From: Lasiosphaeria ovina
Taxonomy: Eukaryota; Ascomycota; Sordariomycetes; Sordariales; Lasiosphaeriaceae
NCBI GenBank assembly: GCA_033439765.1
Contig: JAULSN010000011.1
Location: 62,001 to 126,000, forward strand
DNA: 64,000 nt
Direction of reading: 5' to 3'
Shown: positions 11,596 to 21,531 of the stretch, piece by piece
How the letters are laid out: each line of letters starts with the position of its first letter
Numbering within the stretch: the stretch's first letter is position 1
Position numbers and translations under genes: made by a program
Notes under the pieces: generated by a model
The model's input: only the letters and a program-made list of their open reading frames with translations
What the model was told of the DNA's origin: nothing
Databases searched by the model: none

Positions 11596-14500
11596 GCTCG
11601 GACACCAGTTTTTGCTTCTGTGCCAGGCGACTTGAGGTGTCGAGATGCTGTGTAGCTATGCGAAGCTCTGGTCCTGCTAGCAAGTACCTATATGCCGCTA
11701 CCCAGCTGCGAAAGACAGGCAGGAATGAGCCAGATAAGTAGGTGCGGTGGCTTATCAGCGTCTGGGGACAGCCGAGGCGATTTATGGGAAAATGCAACTG
11801 CCCTCCCCTGCGCTGTCCTGCCCACATGCCCACACGCCCACAGAACAGCTCTCCCGTCAGTGGTATTCGCACTCCCGCTCCCGGTCTGTTCCATCCCAGC
11901 CCTCGAGCAAGCAACAGCTCATGTGTGGTGTGCCTGCCGTGCTTGCGCAGCACAGCCATGCGAGAACTCAATGCGTGACTGGCTTCCTCTGTTGGCAGAG
12001 CAGATACAGCACAGCGGCCCCAGAGAGCCAGAGAGAGACACAGAGCCGGGGGAGGTGGCAGTACAGGGAGAGAGGGGGGGGTTGATGCCTTCCCGTTGCC
12101 GTCGGTCCTACCAGACCAGACCCCAAGTGTCACAAATTGCAGCTCATCAATTTCAGGCGGGTCGCGAGTTGCAGCAGCGAACCGAGTACTTCCATTCGTA
12201 CATCCCTTCGCAGTACAGCAAACAGAGGCACGAACAGAACAGCAGCACTATGTGCAATGTTTTCTTTCCCAATTCCTATGCACCACCACGAACCGGTCGG
12301 CCTAGAATGGTCGCTGCTCGACCAATGGCATGGGTCCGTGGCTGACTGTTGCAGTCTCACGACGGCCAATTTTGGACATGGATCCATCCACCACCCCTGC
12401 TGTGGTGTGATATCGTCGGGCGAGGCAGCGAAGAGCGGTGCAGTGGCTCGGAATGAGGGGGATGCGACCGGCCACCTTGACGCCATGAAGCCATTGTGTG
12501 ATGAATCTCGCCCACCCTACCCAGATTGGGGGGACCACACCAACGCGCTTCGGGCAGTTCCAAAAATTTCTTGGCAGCCGCTGTTTGCCGTCGTGCAGAA
12601 TCATGGATGTCTGAGGCGCTTATTAGTGGAGTCGCCGACGATAATAATGCTTGCAGCCAAATTCGAGGAATCGCGACAAAATTGTCGGAATACCTAAGGT
12701 GAGTAGACCTAATCAACAGCAAAATCAAGAGCATGCACATACTACAGAGCCCGTAGTAGCGATCTTCAATCTAGGCCCGGCCACGCGTTGAAAGCTTAAA
12801 ATCATGCTCGGGGCGCCGGGGCCACCTAGTTTCGGTACCTAAAACGGGTCTAGTACTGTACAAGCAGCTGAGTTAACACACCTGGATGTACACGTATAGA
12901 TCAATGTACATTACATACATACAGTGCCCAGCAAGCCGTGTAGGACTTGTCTCTGCATTGTACCTCCATATACTGAAAATATAAATTCCCAGAATCGGGT
13001 AGGTAAGTAAAACCAACACGGCCAATATTCCGTATTGGATCCTCATCCTAGTACTGTACCTGTACTGTACCCGCAGCAGAAGTAAGGCACAGTGAGCAGT
13101 TAGGTCTAGTTCACCTGCTGGTTAGTTGGAGGTTGGGCCGTGGGGTTCCTGAGTGCCCGCTAGATGGGATGGGATGGGATGCCAAAAAACAGTAATTTTA
13201 ACAGTTCGGCTCAAAGTCCACATTTTGTCACGTTTTGTAATTGACGATTGCCTCGCAGAAAGCGAAATCTACATGCCTGGGGAGATAATAGAGGGCTATG
13301 GGGCAGAGAATATGGTGGTCAGTTGATGCTGGATGCCCACCTCCACTGTTCTCCATGTTCTTTCCTTCCTTATTCACGCCGCAGCCCGCCCTGGACCCCC
13401 GCGAAACCCCACAACAGTCCCCATTTTCTTGAACGAGAAGCAATGACAAGGCGCTAGCGACCCCGGCACAATTGCTTATCTCTACCTCATCTGGCCCTTG
13501 ATTGGGCCGTTGCAGGAAGCCAACAACCTTTCTCGTCCAGAGCCGTGGCACGACGGCCACCGGGCTGAGTTCAAGCTTTCGGCCAAGCCGATCGACCATT
13601 CTGTTTACGCTTCTTGCCGCCTTGGTACTGTGCTCCACCGGGCTCTTTTGCACCAAAGCAAGCACCTGTCCCCCCGTGCTCAACCCAAGATCTAAGAAAT
13701 GCCAAAAGATCCCTGCTAGCTCCGGCGCCTTGACATGCAACACCAGTGCACGCGACGGTGGTGCCATCGAGATACCTACCTACAGTAGCTTGGATACTTC
13801 GTTCAGATAATAATGCAAGGGTGGTGGGCAAGTCCAGGGTGCCATTGCATCTTTTTTCCATGCAGCGTCGTGCTTCCAACCTGCCATAATCCGCGGCTAT
13901 CGCTCCTGTACATGATGCACTCTACGACTAAAGTAGGCCAATGTAATTACCCAAGGTAGGTACCTCCCTATCTCGGTAATACTACCTCTCCTGCTAGCTT
14001 GTAGGGCCCAACGGGCTAATTTCGACTTTTTCTCGCCAAGAGACCGAGTTAGGTAGGTATCATGACAATCGCATGGGCGTTTATCTTATTTTCTATATAC
14101 CTTTAGCAGACCTCGCCTTGCTCGTTTGCCCTTTCTGATATTCTACACACTATAGACGCGTTACGTCTTTCCGGGTCTCCAATGGCTTTTAATCTTAGAT
14201 CAGCCTCCGAATTGAAACAGCGTTAATTCCCACAACTAACCGACGTTAGAAGTAGGTCTCAACTAGGTAGGCTTCTGCTAGTTACCGTTGAAGTGACGAT
14301 TTAATGTACTTTTCTATCTTCCTCTTCGCCTCGCAGTTTTATCGCATTCCAACTATTAAATTTCGTTGTCGACATTTTGACACATAATTATTTCCAATCA
14401 ATCTTCCACACATGACAAAACACCTCTGTTACCCCCCCAGGCCAGGTACAAGAAGGCTTTGGTCCTTGTTATGTTTGATCACGGAGACTTGGAAATGAAA

Positions 14501-15318
14501 CTATCGGCCTAGATATACCTCTAAACTGCTAATAGGACTAGGACTGGTACGGATGAAAACTCTGGCCTCCCCCTGGGTAAATACTACCCCAACAGTTGGG
14601 AACACCGCCAGCGCGCACGTCAAATACGCCATCAGATGATGAGGCCGGGAGGAACTTCGCAGGCAGACGCACAGATCCAGCGTCCGCGTCAAATCACCTA
14701 CACTCGGTATTGATCGGAGGTTCAGCGGCGCCTAATCCAATATAAGCTGGATATGGTTACGCAAACTTCGATATTTAGTCAACAAACTAGGGCAGCTCAT
14801 TCTTCGATTTGCATAAGCCAGTATCGCCGATATCTCTGGAGGTACCGGGCGGTGACTACATCACGCTAGGCCAGCCCATCGTACAGGGACTGGATTTCGG
14901 AGTATCCAAGGGAAAGGGAAAGGTCAAGCACAGCCGTAAGGGCTCGCTTGCGTCAAACACTAGGAGCGCTATTTCGATTTGAGGCTCACCGACTGTGTTC
15001 TTCGCCTTGGTATTTCATTTACATGCATTAGCGGAGCGTTAAAATGGCTTGGAACTTTGCTTGATCCCATTCATAGACTCTGAACGCTCATTTGCTAGTA
15101 TGTATTTGGGAGGGAGGATGTTCAGTTAGTTGCTACCGATATAAATATATATATAGTATCTCCCGTCTACTCTCCTATATGATATCACGATGTGATGGCT
15201 TTTACATGATTTACCTTTAATGTGTGCATGGTGATGGGACAGGGTTACATGGGTTGACGCGGTATCTCCAATAACGTCAGTGCAGACGTGTTTTATGTCG
15301 TCAAGTCGTCCGTTGGAC
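11596..15318. other. Long gene-poor stretch, left part
   Basis: No gene can be supported across about 3.7 kb. Open frames such as 13228-13767 (minus, 179 codons) lack any recognisable domain. The segment 11600-12300 holds the permease promoter and leader. From about 12650 the sequence becomes richer in A and T, with many short TACCTA/TAGGTA runs (near 13040, 13780, 13957, 14053, 14266). A GGGAT run lies near 13164, and CATA/TACA runs lie near 12905-12925. Confidence 0.5.
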
Positions 15319-15365
15319 AAGAGTTTTGATCAGGGCACCCCATCTAAACATCAGAGCACCCTACT
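15319..15365 (+). repeat. Left terminal inverted repeat
   Basis: The left arm of the element. It contains CAGGGCACCCCATCTAAA and, 20 bases on, a second CAGAGCACCC box. It pairs with 15905-15951 with four mismatches. Confidence 0.75.
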
Positions 15366-15904
15366 GGGGGTCCTTGGCGCCTGCCAACGCAGGGGCCGAT
15401 GTTTGTATGGTAAAATTCCGTATTGCATAGCAGCCACCCAACGGGTAACCGGGCACTGGGGGGCCTGGCGAAGTCAAAATGACACAATTTACACTTTTAA
15501 TTGCAGTCCTTGGTACGCGCAGCTTGTGTTCCGAGGCCTGGAATAACACATCGTTAACGTAGCTACCTAATCAGGTTTCAACGTAGCTAGGTAGGTAAGT
15601 TAACAGGGTCAACACCACGGAAATACATCATGACCCACTGGCCGTATGCCATGACTTTAGCCAATTTGCGTACAATTCTAACCCTCAAGGTTGCTCAAAG
15701 GCATAACTAGCAACGAAGAAATCGTCAAAATGGAAAATATCCCGGATTTTTTGTGACTTTTGACTATTTGGCGGCTTCAACGTTGCTGACCGGGCTGCCC
15801 GGACTGCATGGTAAGCGCATGGGCGGTGAGATGGTAATTCGGGATTTTACGGGCCTAAATTAGGCCCTGAGTATCACAACTGCTAACAGGTGCCAGGAAT
15901 GCAA

Positions 15905-15951
15905 AGTAGGGTGCCCTGATTTTTAGATGGGGTGCCCTGATTAAAGCTCTT
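15905..15951 (-). repeat. Right terminal inverted repeat
   Basis: The right arm, the reverse complement of the left arm. Both internal boxes read CAGGGCACCC on the minus strand. It is followed directly by GGAC, which matches the four bases before the left arm. Confidence 0.75.
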
Positions 15952-16957
15952 GGACTAAGCAAAGAAGGAAGAATCCTGGTTTCAAGAGCTGAATCAAGCA
16001 ATCCCAGGACATTCAAAACACTTTGAGACGCCATTATATCTAGCCTAGTCAGATAAATACAAGAATGAGATAACTAAAACGACGGCTATAGTGAAAAGGC
16101 TAACCGTATTAAAAGATAGTTAACGTGTGAGACAGTGGAAGTCAGTGGCCACGACTGAAAGTCTATTATGAGTTGATTAATCGTACGAGTTCATATAGCC
16201 ACCTATTGCCCTAACGGATATTAAAGAGTCTCGTGATAACTTGTTATGGTGAAGTGTTAGGGATCTCAAATTTGAAAATTGTTATATATCCCCCTTCCAA
16301 TTTTTTAAGTTTCTCTCATATTCCTCGATACCATAACACAGGAGACCTAATATAACCAAAGGTATTGGGACTGGTCTAAAACGTACTTGAATCCAGTTAG
16401 GCGTTTTAACTCAACCACTAACCGAATTGTAGGAATGGAACAATCTGAGTGAAAATGACACCGGGATACGGAAGACGAACAAATAGCCAACTCCTCCCAA
16501 ATTCAAAAGCTTAGTAACAACGGGAATACAAAAATTTACCTGAGATTGAATGTGTCGGCCACTCCCGTCTCTTTGTTATAATCGGTGTTTGCTTTTAGCG
16601 ACTCAAGAGTCCTAGCTACCTGTTATTAAGATCTTAGAGGTGGCTTAGTTAATATGCTAGGCCCGCCAACCAAGTCACACGAATATTGTAAAGTCGCCGA
16701 AAATTAGAGCCGAGAGATGAAAATAAATAAGTCGTCAACGGGCTCCGGCTTGCCATCTTTTTCCTACACCAGATGATCTCTCAAAGCTACATATATTATA
16801 CGTGAAACGCAATGGAAAAAGTTCATAACGACATTATGTAACCTCCCGGAGGAGAGTCCTCATAGGGAAGTCGACACCAAAGGCTTCGAAAGAGTTGCCA
16901 CATCTCCGCAACATGTATTCGTTCCTGTCATAAGCCAGGTCTCTCTACTCGTTGTAG
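15952..16957. other. AT-rich gene-free stretch
   Basis: About 1 kb, visibly rich in A and T, with many stop codons in all frames and no supported gene. It may be an old, mutated transposon relic, but I can identify no transposase or reverse-transcriptase motif. It ends at the convergent-side stop codon of the dienelactone hydrolase gene. Confidence 0.45.
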
Positions 16958-17913
16958 TCATAGCAGGTACTCGTCAAACCAAGCAACAGCTTGCAGGAAA
17001 GCCTGTTCCTTGGCAAACTTTTCCTGTTTCTTCGAAGGATCGCCACGGATTGAGAAACCGTGTACAACACCAGAGTAGAGGTTAATCTGGTATGGCTGGC
17101 CAACCTTTTGGAGTATCTCCTCGGAGCGATGACGCTTGTCAGCTGGGAAAATGCTGTCCGTCTCGGCGGCTGCGATGGAGAGCGGGCCGGTAATACCCTC
17201 CAGCTCGTCCTCATCAACAAACGAAGGGTGAGCCAGATAGCCGACATCGATGCCGTCCTTGTAATGGCGGACGACGTACTGCATCGCGGACTAAGTTAGC
17301 GGGCGGCGGGAGGGGGCAGATATCATGGCATAATTGGACTAGGACACCTACCTTTGCACCGAAACAGTATCCAGCAGCACCAAGCTTCTTGACCCCATAT
17401 TGCTCCTTCAATGTTTTGATGCCATCCAAGACAATGGGGTCGACGGCCTCCTTGGTGTGCGGGTTGTCACCGGTCGAGCCATTGGCAAGCCAGTCCATGA
17501 AGTCGAAGTTGGCGGGGCGGTTGAGCGAGAGGGCATCCCCATTGAAGACGTCCAGGATAAGCGTCAAGTAGCCATTAGCGGCGAATTGGTCGGCAACCAG
17601 CTTGCTGTTCTCAAAAATGCCGATAACGTCGGGTAGGATAAGGATGCCGACGCCGTCGTGTACTTTCTCGGCTGGCGGGGTCGCAAGGTAGCCGTCGTAT
17701 TTACCGGCGATCTTAATAATTTTGCCTGTCGATTCGCCTCTATATGGTGGGGGATAAGATGCTGTTAGCCACGACTTCGGATTGGCTAACGGGGACGGGC
17801 TGGGGAGGCCGTCCTGTGCCTGACTATAAAGCAGAGAACTTGTTGAAAGGGTTGGGTGCTTACGCATGCTTGACACCAATGGTGCAGCACTGCCTTGGCG
17901 GGTTTGAGGCCAT
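16958..17913 (-). CDS. Dienelactone hydrolase family protein
   Basis: Three exons on the minus strand (17913-17864, 17739-17352, 17278-16958) give 252 residues, the usual size. The N-terminus MASNPPRQCCTIGVKH is followed by GESTGKI, a typical fungal start for this family. The alpha/beta-hydrolase core shows ILILPDVIGIF (oxyanion strand), the nucleophile cysteine in GYCFGAK, and the catalytic histidine in VVHGFSIRGD near the C-terminus. An acidic triad member is expected in the AAETDSIFP stretch. Family members open enol-lactones or hydrolyse similar esters in aromatic-acid breakdown; many fungal paralogues are cytosolic and have no proven substrate. The gene is divergent from the acetyltransferase, with about 560 bases between the two starts. 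Confidence 0.9.
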
Positions 17914-18471
17914 GTTTAGCTTGGAAATTGGGGGTTGGGAGTTGATAAGGTATCGATCGGGTGTTGGGGGGTGAGATTGTAAACTGCGAGAGATAGAGAA
18001 GCGTTCGCGGCGAACGAAGTTGACGATGCACAAGGACAAGGGAAGGTCAGGAAGACAGTAAACTCGTTCGAGTTGTTATATGCGATTCAATTTCTTCCCA
18101 AGCGCGAGGTACACAATTCGAGCACAGTTTCCAGGTTGAACTTGGGAGAACCTGGAAGACGTAATCTGACCCCTCAACCCCGCCATGCCCCACATTGCCC
18201 CTGAGCATCCCGATCGGCAGTGTCGGCACCGACGCCGGCGAACCCCACTGTCGACTCGATGCCTTTTCTGTTGCACTTGGAAGTCCCCATATACCTACCT
18301 CATATCGGAAGAGAGCTAGACTTCGGGTTTACCGTGATCGGGAGCTGGCTAACGCCGCCGAATCAGAGAGCCAACGCAATACTCCGTAACATACAGCGGT
18401 CGTAGCCAGAGCTCGCGTCGTTCAAATCTTCAGGATTTCTCCGAGCTCGCTTAGATCCGGCAAGCTTCGAA
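17914..18471. other. Divergent promoter region
   Basis: 558 bases between the start codons of the dienelactone hydrolase (minus) and the acetyltransferase (plus). No gene is supported here. It must contain both promoters, but I see no distinctive operator. Confidence 0.5.
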
Positions 18472-19173
18472 ATGTCCCTGTTAATCGACTTGAGCGGCGA
18501 CAAAGCCGTGCAGGGCGACATCCAGGAGAGCCTTCCCCAAGACTCTGACAAGACAAAATCCGACAACTCAGTCAGCGTTCAGCCACTGCCTCGCACCAGC
18601 GAGGCCGACATCGTATTGGCACCAGCGGGTCTCGCAGAAAACAGCGCCCTGCTCGCCTACCTCACGGCCCTCATTAACACGGTTTATACGCAAGAAGAAG
18701 GGGAATTTTGGCACGGGGGGCAATTTGCGCGATGCACCCTAGAGGAAGTAGGCAGATACATCGTGGCTGGCGAGCTTGCAATTGCCTGGCGACACGGCTC
18801 CGCACAGATGGACACGAAAGACTTGATGGGCTGTGTGCGCGTACAGATGATCGACAGCCGGACTGGCGAGTTTGGGGTCTTGATGTGCGATCCTGCCTTT
18901 CGCGGCTTGGGTCTCGGCCGCGACCTACTCGGGTTTGCAGAGACCTGGGCCAGGAAGCAAGGTGCCGAGGTGATGCAGTTGGAGTTGTTGACCCCGGACG
19001 GCTGGCATCATGCTTCTAAGGCGAGGTTGGCCATCTGGTACGAGAGAGCTGGGTTCGGGCTCATCCGCGTGGGAGATGTGGCCGACGAGTTCCCCCATCT
19101 AACCCGAATTCTTGTGCGGCCTGCTAAAGTTTGTGTCTATCACAAGACCTTGTCTGAGCCGGCGCACCACTGA
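18472..19173 (+). CDS. GNAT-family N-acetyltransferase
   Basis: A single-exon gene of 233 residues that starts at the first ATG of the frame. After a Ser/Asp-rich N-terminal tail of about 40 residues the GNAT fold is visible. LMGCVRVQMID is strand 4, and EFGVLMCDPAFRGLGLGRDL (about residues 133-152) carries the acetyl-CoA loop RGLGLG. AIWYERAGFGLIRVGDVADE is the C-terminal strand-helix pair. The family transfers acetyl groups from acetyl-CoA to amines, and the acceptor cannot be predicted. The location is presumed cytosolic, since no signal or membrane segment is seen. Confidence 0.85.
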   Translation: MSLLIDLSGDKAVQGDIQESLPQDSDKTKSDNSVSVQPLPRTSEADIVLAPAGLAENSALLAYLTALINTVYTQEEGEFWHGGQFARCTLEEVGRYIVAGELAIAWRHGSAQMDTKDLMGCVRVQMIDSRTGEFGVLMCDPAFRGLGLGRDLLGFAETWARKQGAEVMQLELLTPDGWHHASKARLAIWYERAGFGLIRVGDVADEFPHLTRILVRPAKVCVYHKTLSEPAHH

Positions 19174-19478
19174 TGTCCCATCTGTTGTCGGACAGAATGA
19201 CATCGAGAAGTGTACATAATGACGGGTATGAATACATTGGTACAATCAAGGATTCATGTACGGAGTATCCCCGGTGGGCGGTGCGTTCATGTGGTATTTC
19301 GATACATGCGCCGTACGGTATTACGCATTTCTCATGTAATTACGAGCTAATGTGTGGTGGGCCATGAAAAACGTCGACCCACTTTATTTCTCTCTCCCAT
19401 CATTCACTGGAAAGCTACAAGCTGTCGCAGCGCAAAGTTTCCACCACCAAATACTCGCCGTCGCGAACGCCTTCCAGC
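19174..19478. other. Short intergenic stretch
   Basis: About 305 bases between the acetyltransferase stop and the WW/FF gene start. No further gene or site is recognised. Confidence 0.45.
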
Positions 19479-21200
19479 ATGCTGAAATCGACATACACAC
19501 CATCACCAGGCATCCTGCAGCCACTGCCGCCTGGATGGACCGAGCACAAGGCGCCGACCGGGCACGCGTACTACTACAATGCCGAGACGAAAGAGTCGAC
19601 GTACAAGAGGCCGGGCGTCGGCCCCTCCAGCGCGCCCTTGACCTACCCTCAACAGCCAGCCTTCCCTCAAATCAACCTCTCCGACCCTGCCGTCGCAAAT
19701 GCCTTCTTGGCTCAGCAGCGCACCCAGGAGCACCAGCAACAACATGGCCAGCGCGGAGGCTTCAATGGCGGTGGCAGAGGCGGGTTCCAGTCTCGGCCAC
19801 GCCCGCAGCCGCACGACAGACCTCGTTCCAAGATCGCCATACCTGGTCACGAGCCTTGGATTCTCGTCTACACAAAGTACGGCCGCCGCTTTGCCTACAA
19901 CCCCACGAAGAATGCCAGCTACTGGCGCATCCCCGAGAAGCTTATGCCCGCCATCCTTGAGCTCGATCAGGCCCGGATTTTGCAGAAGGCGACCGGCAAA
20001 TCAACCGAAGACCAAACCAAGAACACCAGCGATGCGGCAACTGCTATAGGCCCGACACCGGCTCCAGCTCGAGACTCGCAAGAGCAAGAAGCCCCGCATG
20101 ACTACGACAGCTCGGAATACGAAGAGGTGGAAGTCACAGATGATGAGGGTGGCGATGACGAAGACCCCGACGGTAACCCGTCGAAGCGGCAGCGGACAGC
20201 AGACCCCTATGGCGCCGACGGACCTGTCGAGTTTACCGAAGACGATATTGCTGCCCAGCTGGCTGCCATGGCCGCTGACTACGACGAGGAAATGGGCGAC
20301 GGTGGTGGTGACGGTGGCTGGGAAGAAGGAGACGAGGGCTTGACGCTCTCCGACGAGGACGCTCGGGAGCTGTTCAAGGACCTCCTCAATGACTTCAACA
20401 TCAACCCCTACAGCCCATGGGAGAAGTTAATTGAGGAGGGAAAGATCTTCGACGACGCCCGATACACAATACTCGGCACGATGAAGGCCCGCAAGGACGT
20501 TTGGGAGGAGTGGTCACGCGTCAAGATCCAGGAGCTGAAAGACAGGCGCGCCAAGGAGGAGAAGAAGGACCCGCGAATACCGTACATTGCGTTCCTGCAA
20601 GAGAAGGCCACACCCAAGCTTTATTGGCCAGAATTCCGGCGGAAATACAAAAAAGAAGACGAAATGAAGGACGCGAAGCTTGCCGACAAGGACCGGGAGA
20701 AGATGTATCGCGAGCACATCAACCGGCTTAAGCTGCCACAAGCGACACTGAAGGCCGACCTCAAGAAGCTACTCGAGTCGCTGCCCCTATCGGTGCTAAA
20801 CAACTGTACCATGGTCTCCCACCTACCGCCCCAAGTCCTCAGCGACATCCGCTTTATCTCTCTGGACCCCAAGACCCGCGACGCGTTTATTGAGGGGTAT
20901 TTGCAGGGCCTAGGCCCACCTCCCGAAGGGGCCGGCGTGGCAGAGGAGGAAGAGGCCGAAGGGGCTAAAAAGGCCCGCGAAGAACGACAAAAGCGTGAGA
21001 AGGCTCTACACGACCGCGAGCGTGCCGTCGCCGAGGAAAAGCAGCGCCAGGAGAAGAGGCTTCAATATGAGCGGGCGCGGCTGCGTGACGAGGAGCGTGA
21101 GCTGGAACGCGCCATGCAAGTTGGGAAGAAAGGGCTCCAGAGCCAGCTAGCAACGGATCAGCCGGCTCCTCCATTGGCAGCTCCTCCGCCAGGAGAGTGA
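19479..21200 (+). CDS. WW/FF-domain pre-mRNA splicing factor (Urn1/Dre4/Prp40-like)
   Basis: An intronless gene of 573 residues that starts at the ATG at 19479. A WW domain lies at about residues 16-45 (PLPPGWTEHKAP, YYYNAETKESTYKRP). A second, degenerate WW-like unit lies at about 124-155 (HEPWILVYTKYGRRFAYNP, ending in ASYWRIP). A Gly/Arg patch sits between them (GQRGGFNGGGRGGF). An acidic linker of about 90 residues contains a basic SKRQR. An FF domain follows at about 295-350 (ELFKDLLNDFNINPYSPW to KDVWEEW), then one or two weaker FF-like repeats. The C-terminus is a long charged coiled coil (about 485-550) and a proline-rich end. WW plus FF architecture is that of spliceosome-associated Urn1/Dre4 and Prp40 proteins, which bridge snRNPs in the nucleus. 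The single clear FF makes Urn1/Dre4 the closer match. Confidence 0.85.
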   Translation: MLKSTYTPSPGILQPLPPGWTEHKAPTGHAYYYNAETKESTYKRPGVGPSSAPLTYPQQPAFPQINLSDPAVANAFLAQQRTQEHQQQHGQRGGFNGGGRGGFQSRPRPQPHDRPRSKIAIPGHEPWILVYTKYGRRFAYNPTKNASYWRIPEKLMPAILELDQARILQKATGKSTEDQTKNTSDAATAIGPTPAPARDSQEQEAPHDYDSSEYEEVEVTDDEGGDDEDPDGNPSKRQRTADPYGADGPVEFTEDDIAAQLAAMAADYDEEMGDGGGDGGWEEGDEGLTLSDEDARELFKDLLNDFNINPYSPWEKLIEEGKIFDDARYTILGTMKARKDVWEEWSRVKIQELKDRRAKEEKKDPRIPYIAFLQEKATPKLYWPEFRRKYKKEDEMKDAKLADKDREKMYREHINRLKLPQATLKADLKKLLESLPLSVLNNCTMVSHLPPQVLSDIRFISLDPKTRDAFIEGYLQGLGPPPEGAGVAEEEEAEGAKKAREERQKREKALHDRERAVAEEKQRQEKRLQYERARLRDEERELERAMQVGKKGLQSQLATDQPAPPLAAPPPGE

Positions 21201-21531
21201 AAGGATGGTGTCAACTGGAGAAAGCCGTCCGTAATTAGACTGCCAAGAATGAGTAAGATTGGAGCTACATTTTTTTGTCAAAACAAGATGAGCTGTGATC
21301 ATACACAATAATGACGTTTCTTGGAGTTCTTCGATCTGTAGCTGCCATCCTTAGTTTGCTTCCGACCCTCTCAGAATTAGCAGAGACAAAAGACATTTAA
21401 CGACGATTCAACCGATTATGTATTTAAAAATTACAATGCTTCTCTTTTATCCCGCTACTAACGCCAAAGCTATGCTTCAAACTCCAATCCCAAGTATGTA
21501 ACTACAATAATCCTGTAAAGGAAGAGACAGC
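21201..21531. other. Convergent 3' region
   Basis: 331 bases between the stops of two convergent genes. AT-rich tracts suit polyadenylation for both. Nothing else is seen. Confidence 0.45.

Larger units (their letters stand above)
15319..15951. mobile_element. Non-autonomous inverted-repeat element (MITE-like), 633 bp
   Basis: The two ends are 47-base inverted repeats (15319-15365 and 15905-15951) that agree at 43 of 47 positions by eye. Weaker inverted similarity continues inwards for perhaps 100-150 bases. Each terminal repeat holds two copies of a CAGGGCACCC-type box. The bases directly outside are GGAC on both sides (15315-15318 and 15952-15955), a candidate 4-bp target-site duplication. 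No transposase is encoded inside. Small size, long terminal inverted repeats and lack of coding capacity are the marks of a miniature inverted-repeat transposable element. The superfamily is not identified, and copies elsewhere in the genome cannot be checked here. Confidence 0.6.

Noticed and set aside
10573..11655. 360-codon plus-strand open frame over the permease
   Set aside because: It is antisense to well-supported permease exons, has a low-complexity Asp/Glu/Gly-rich product and no domain; it is a shadow of GC-rich codon use.
13160..13182. GGGAT tandem run as a possible telomere-like or CRISPR-like array
   Set aside because: Only about three short units; a simple microsatellite, with no spacers and not a telomeric repeat.
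13228..13767. 179-codon minus-strand open frame in the gene-poor region
   Set aside because: No domain, no neighbour support and poor-looking composition; kept out for lack of evidence, though it is the longest frame there.
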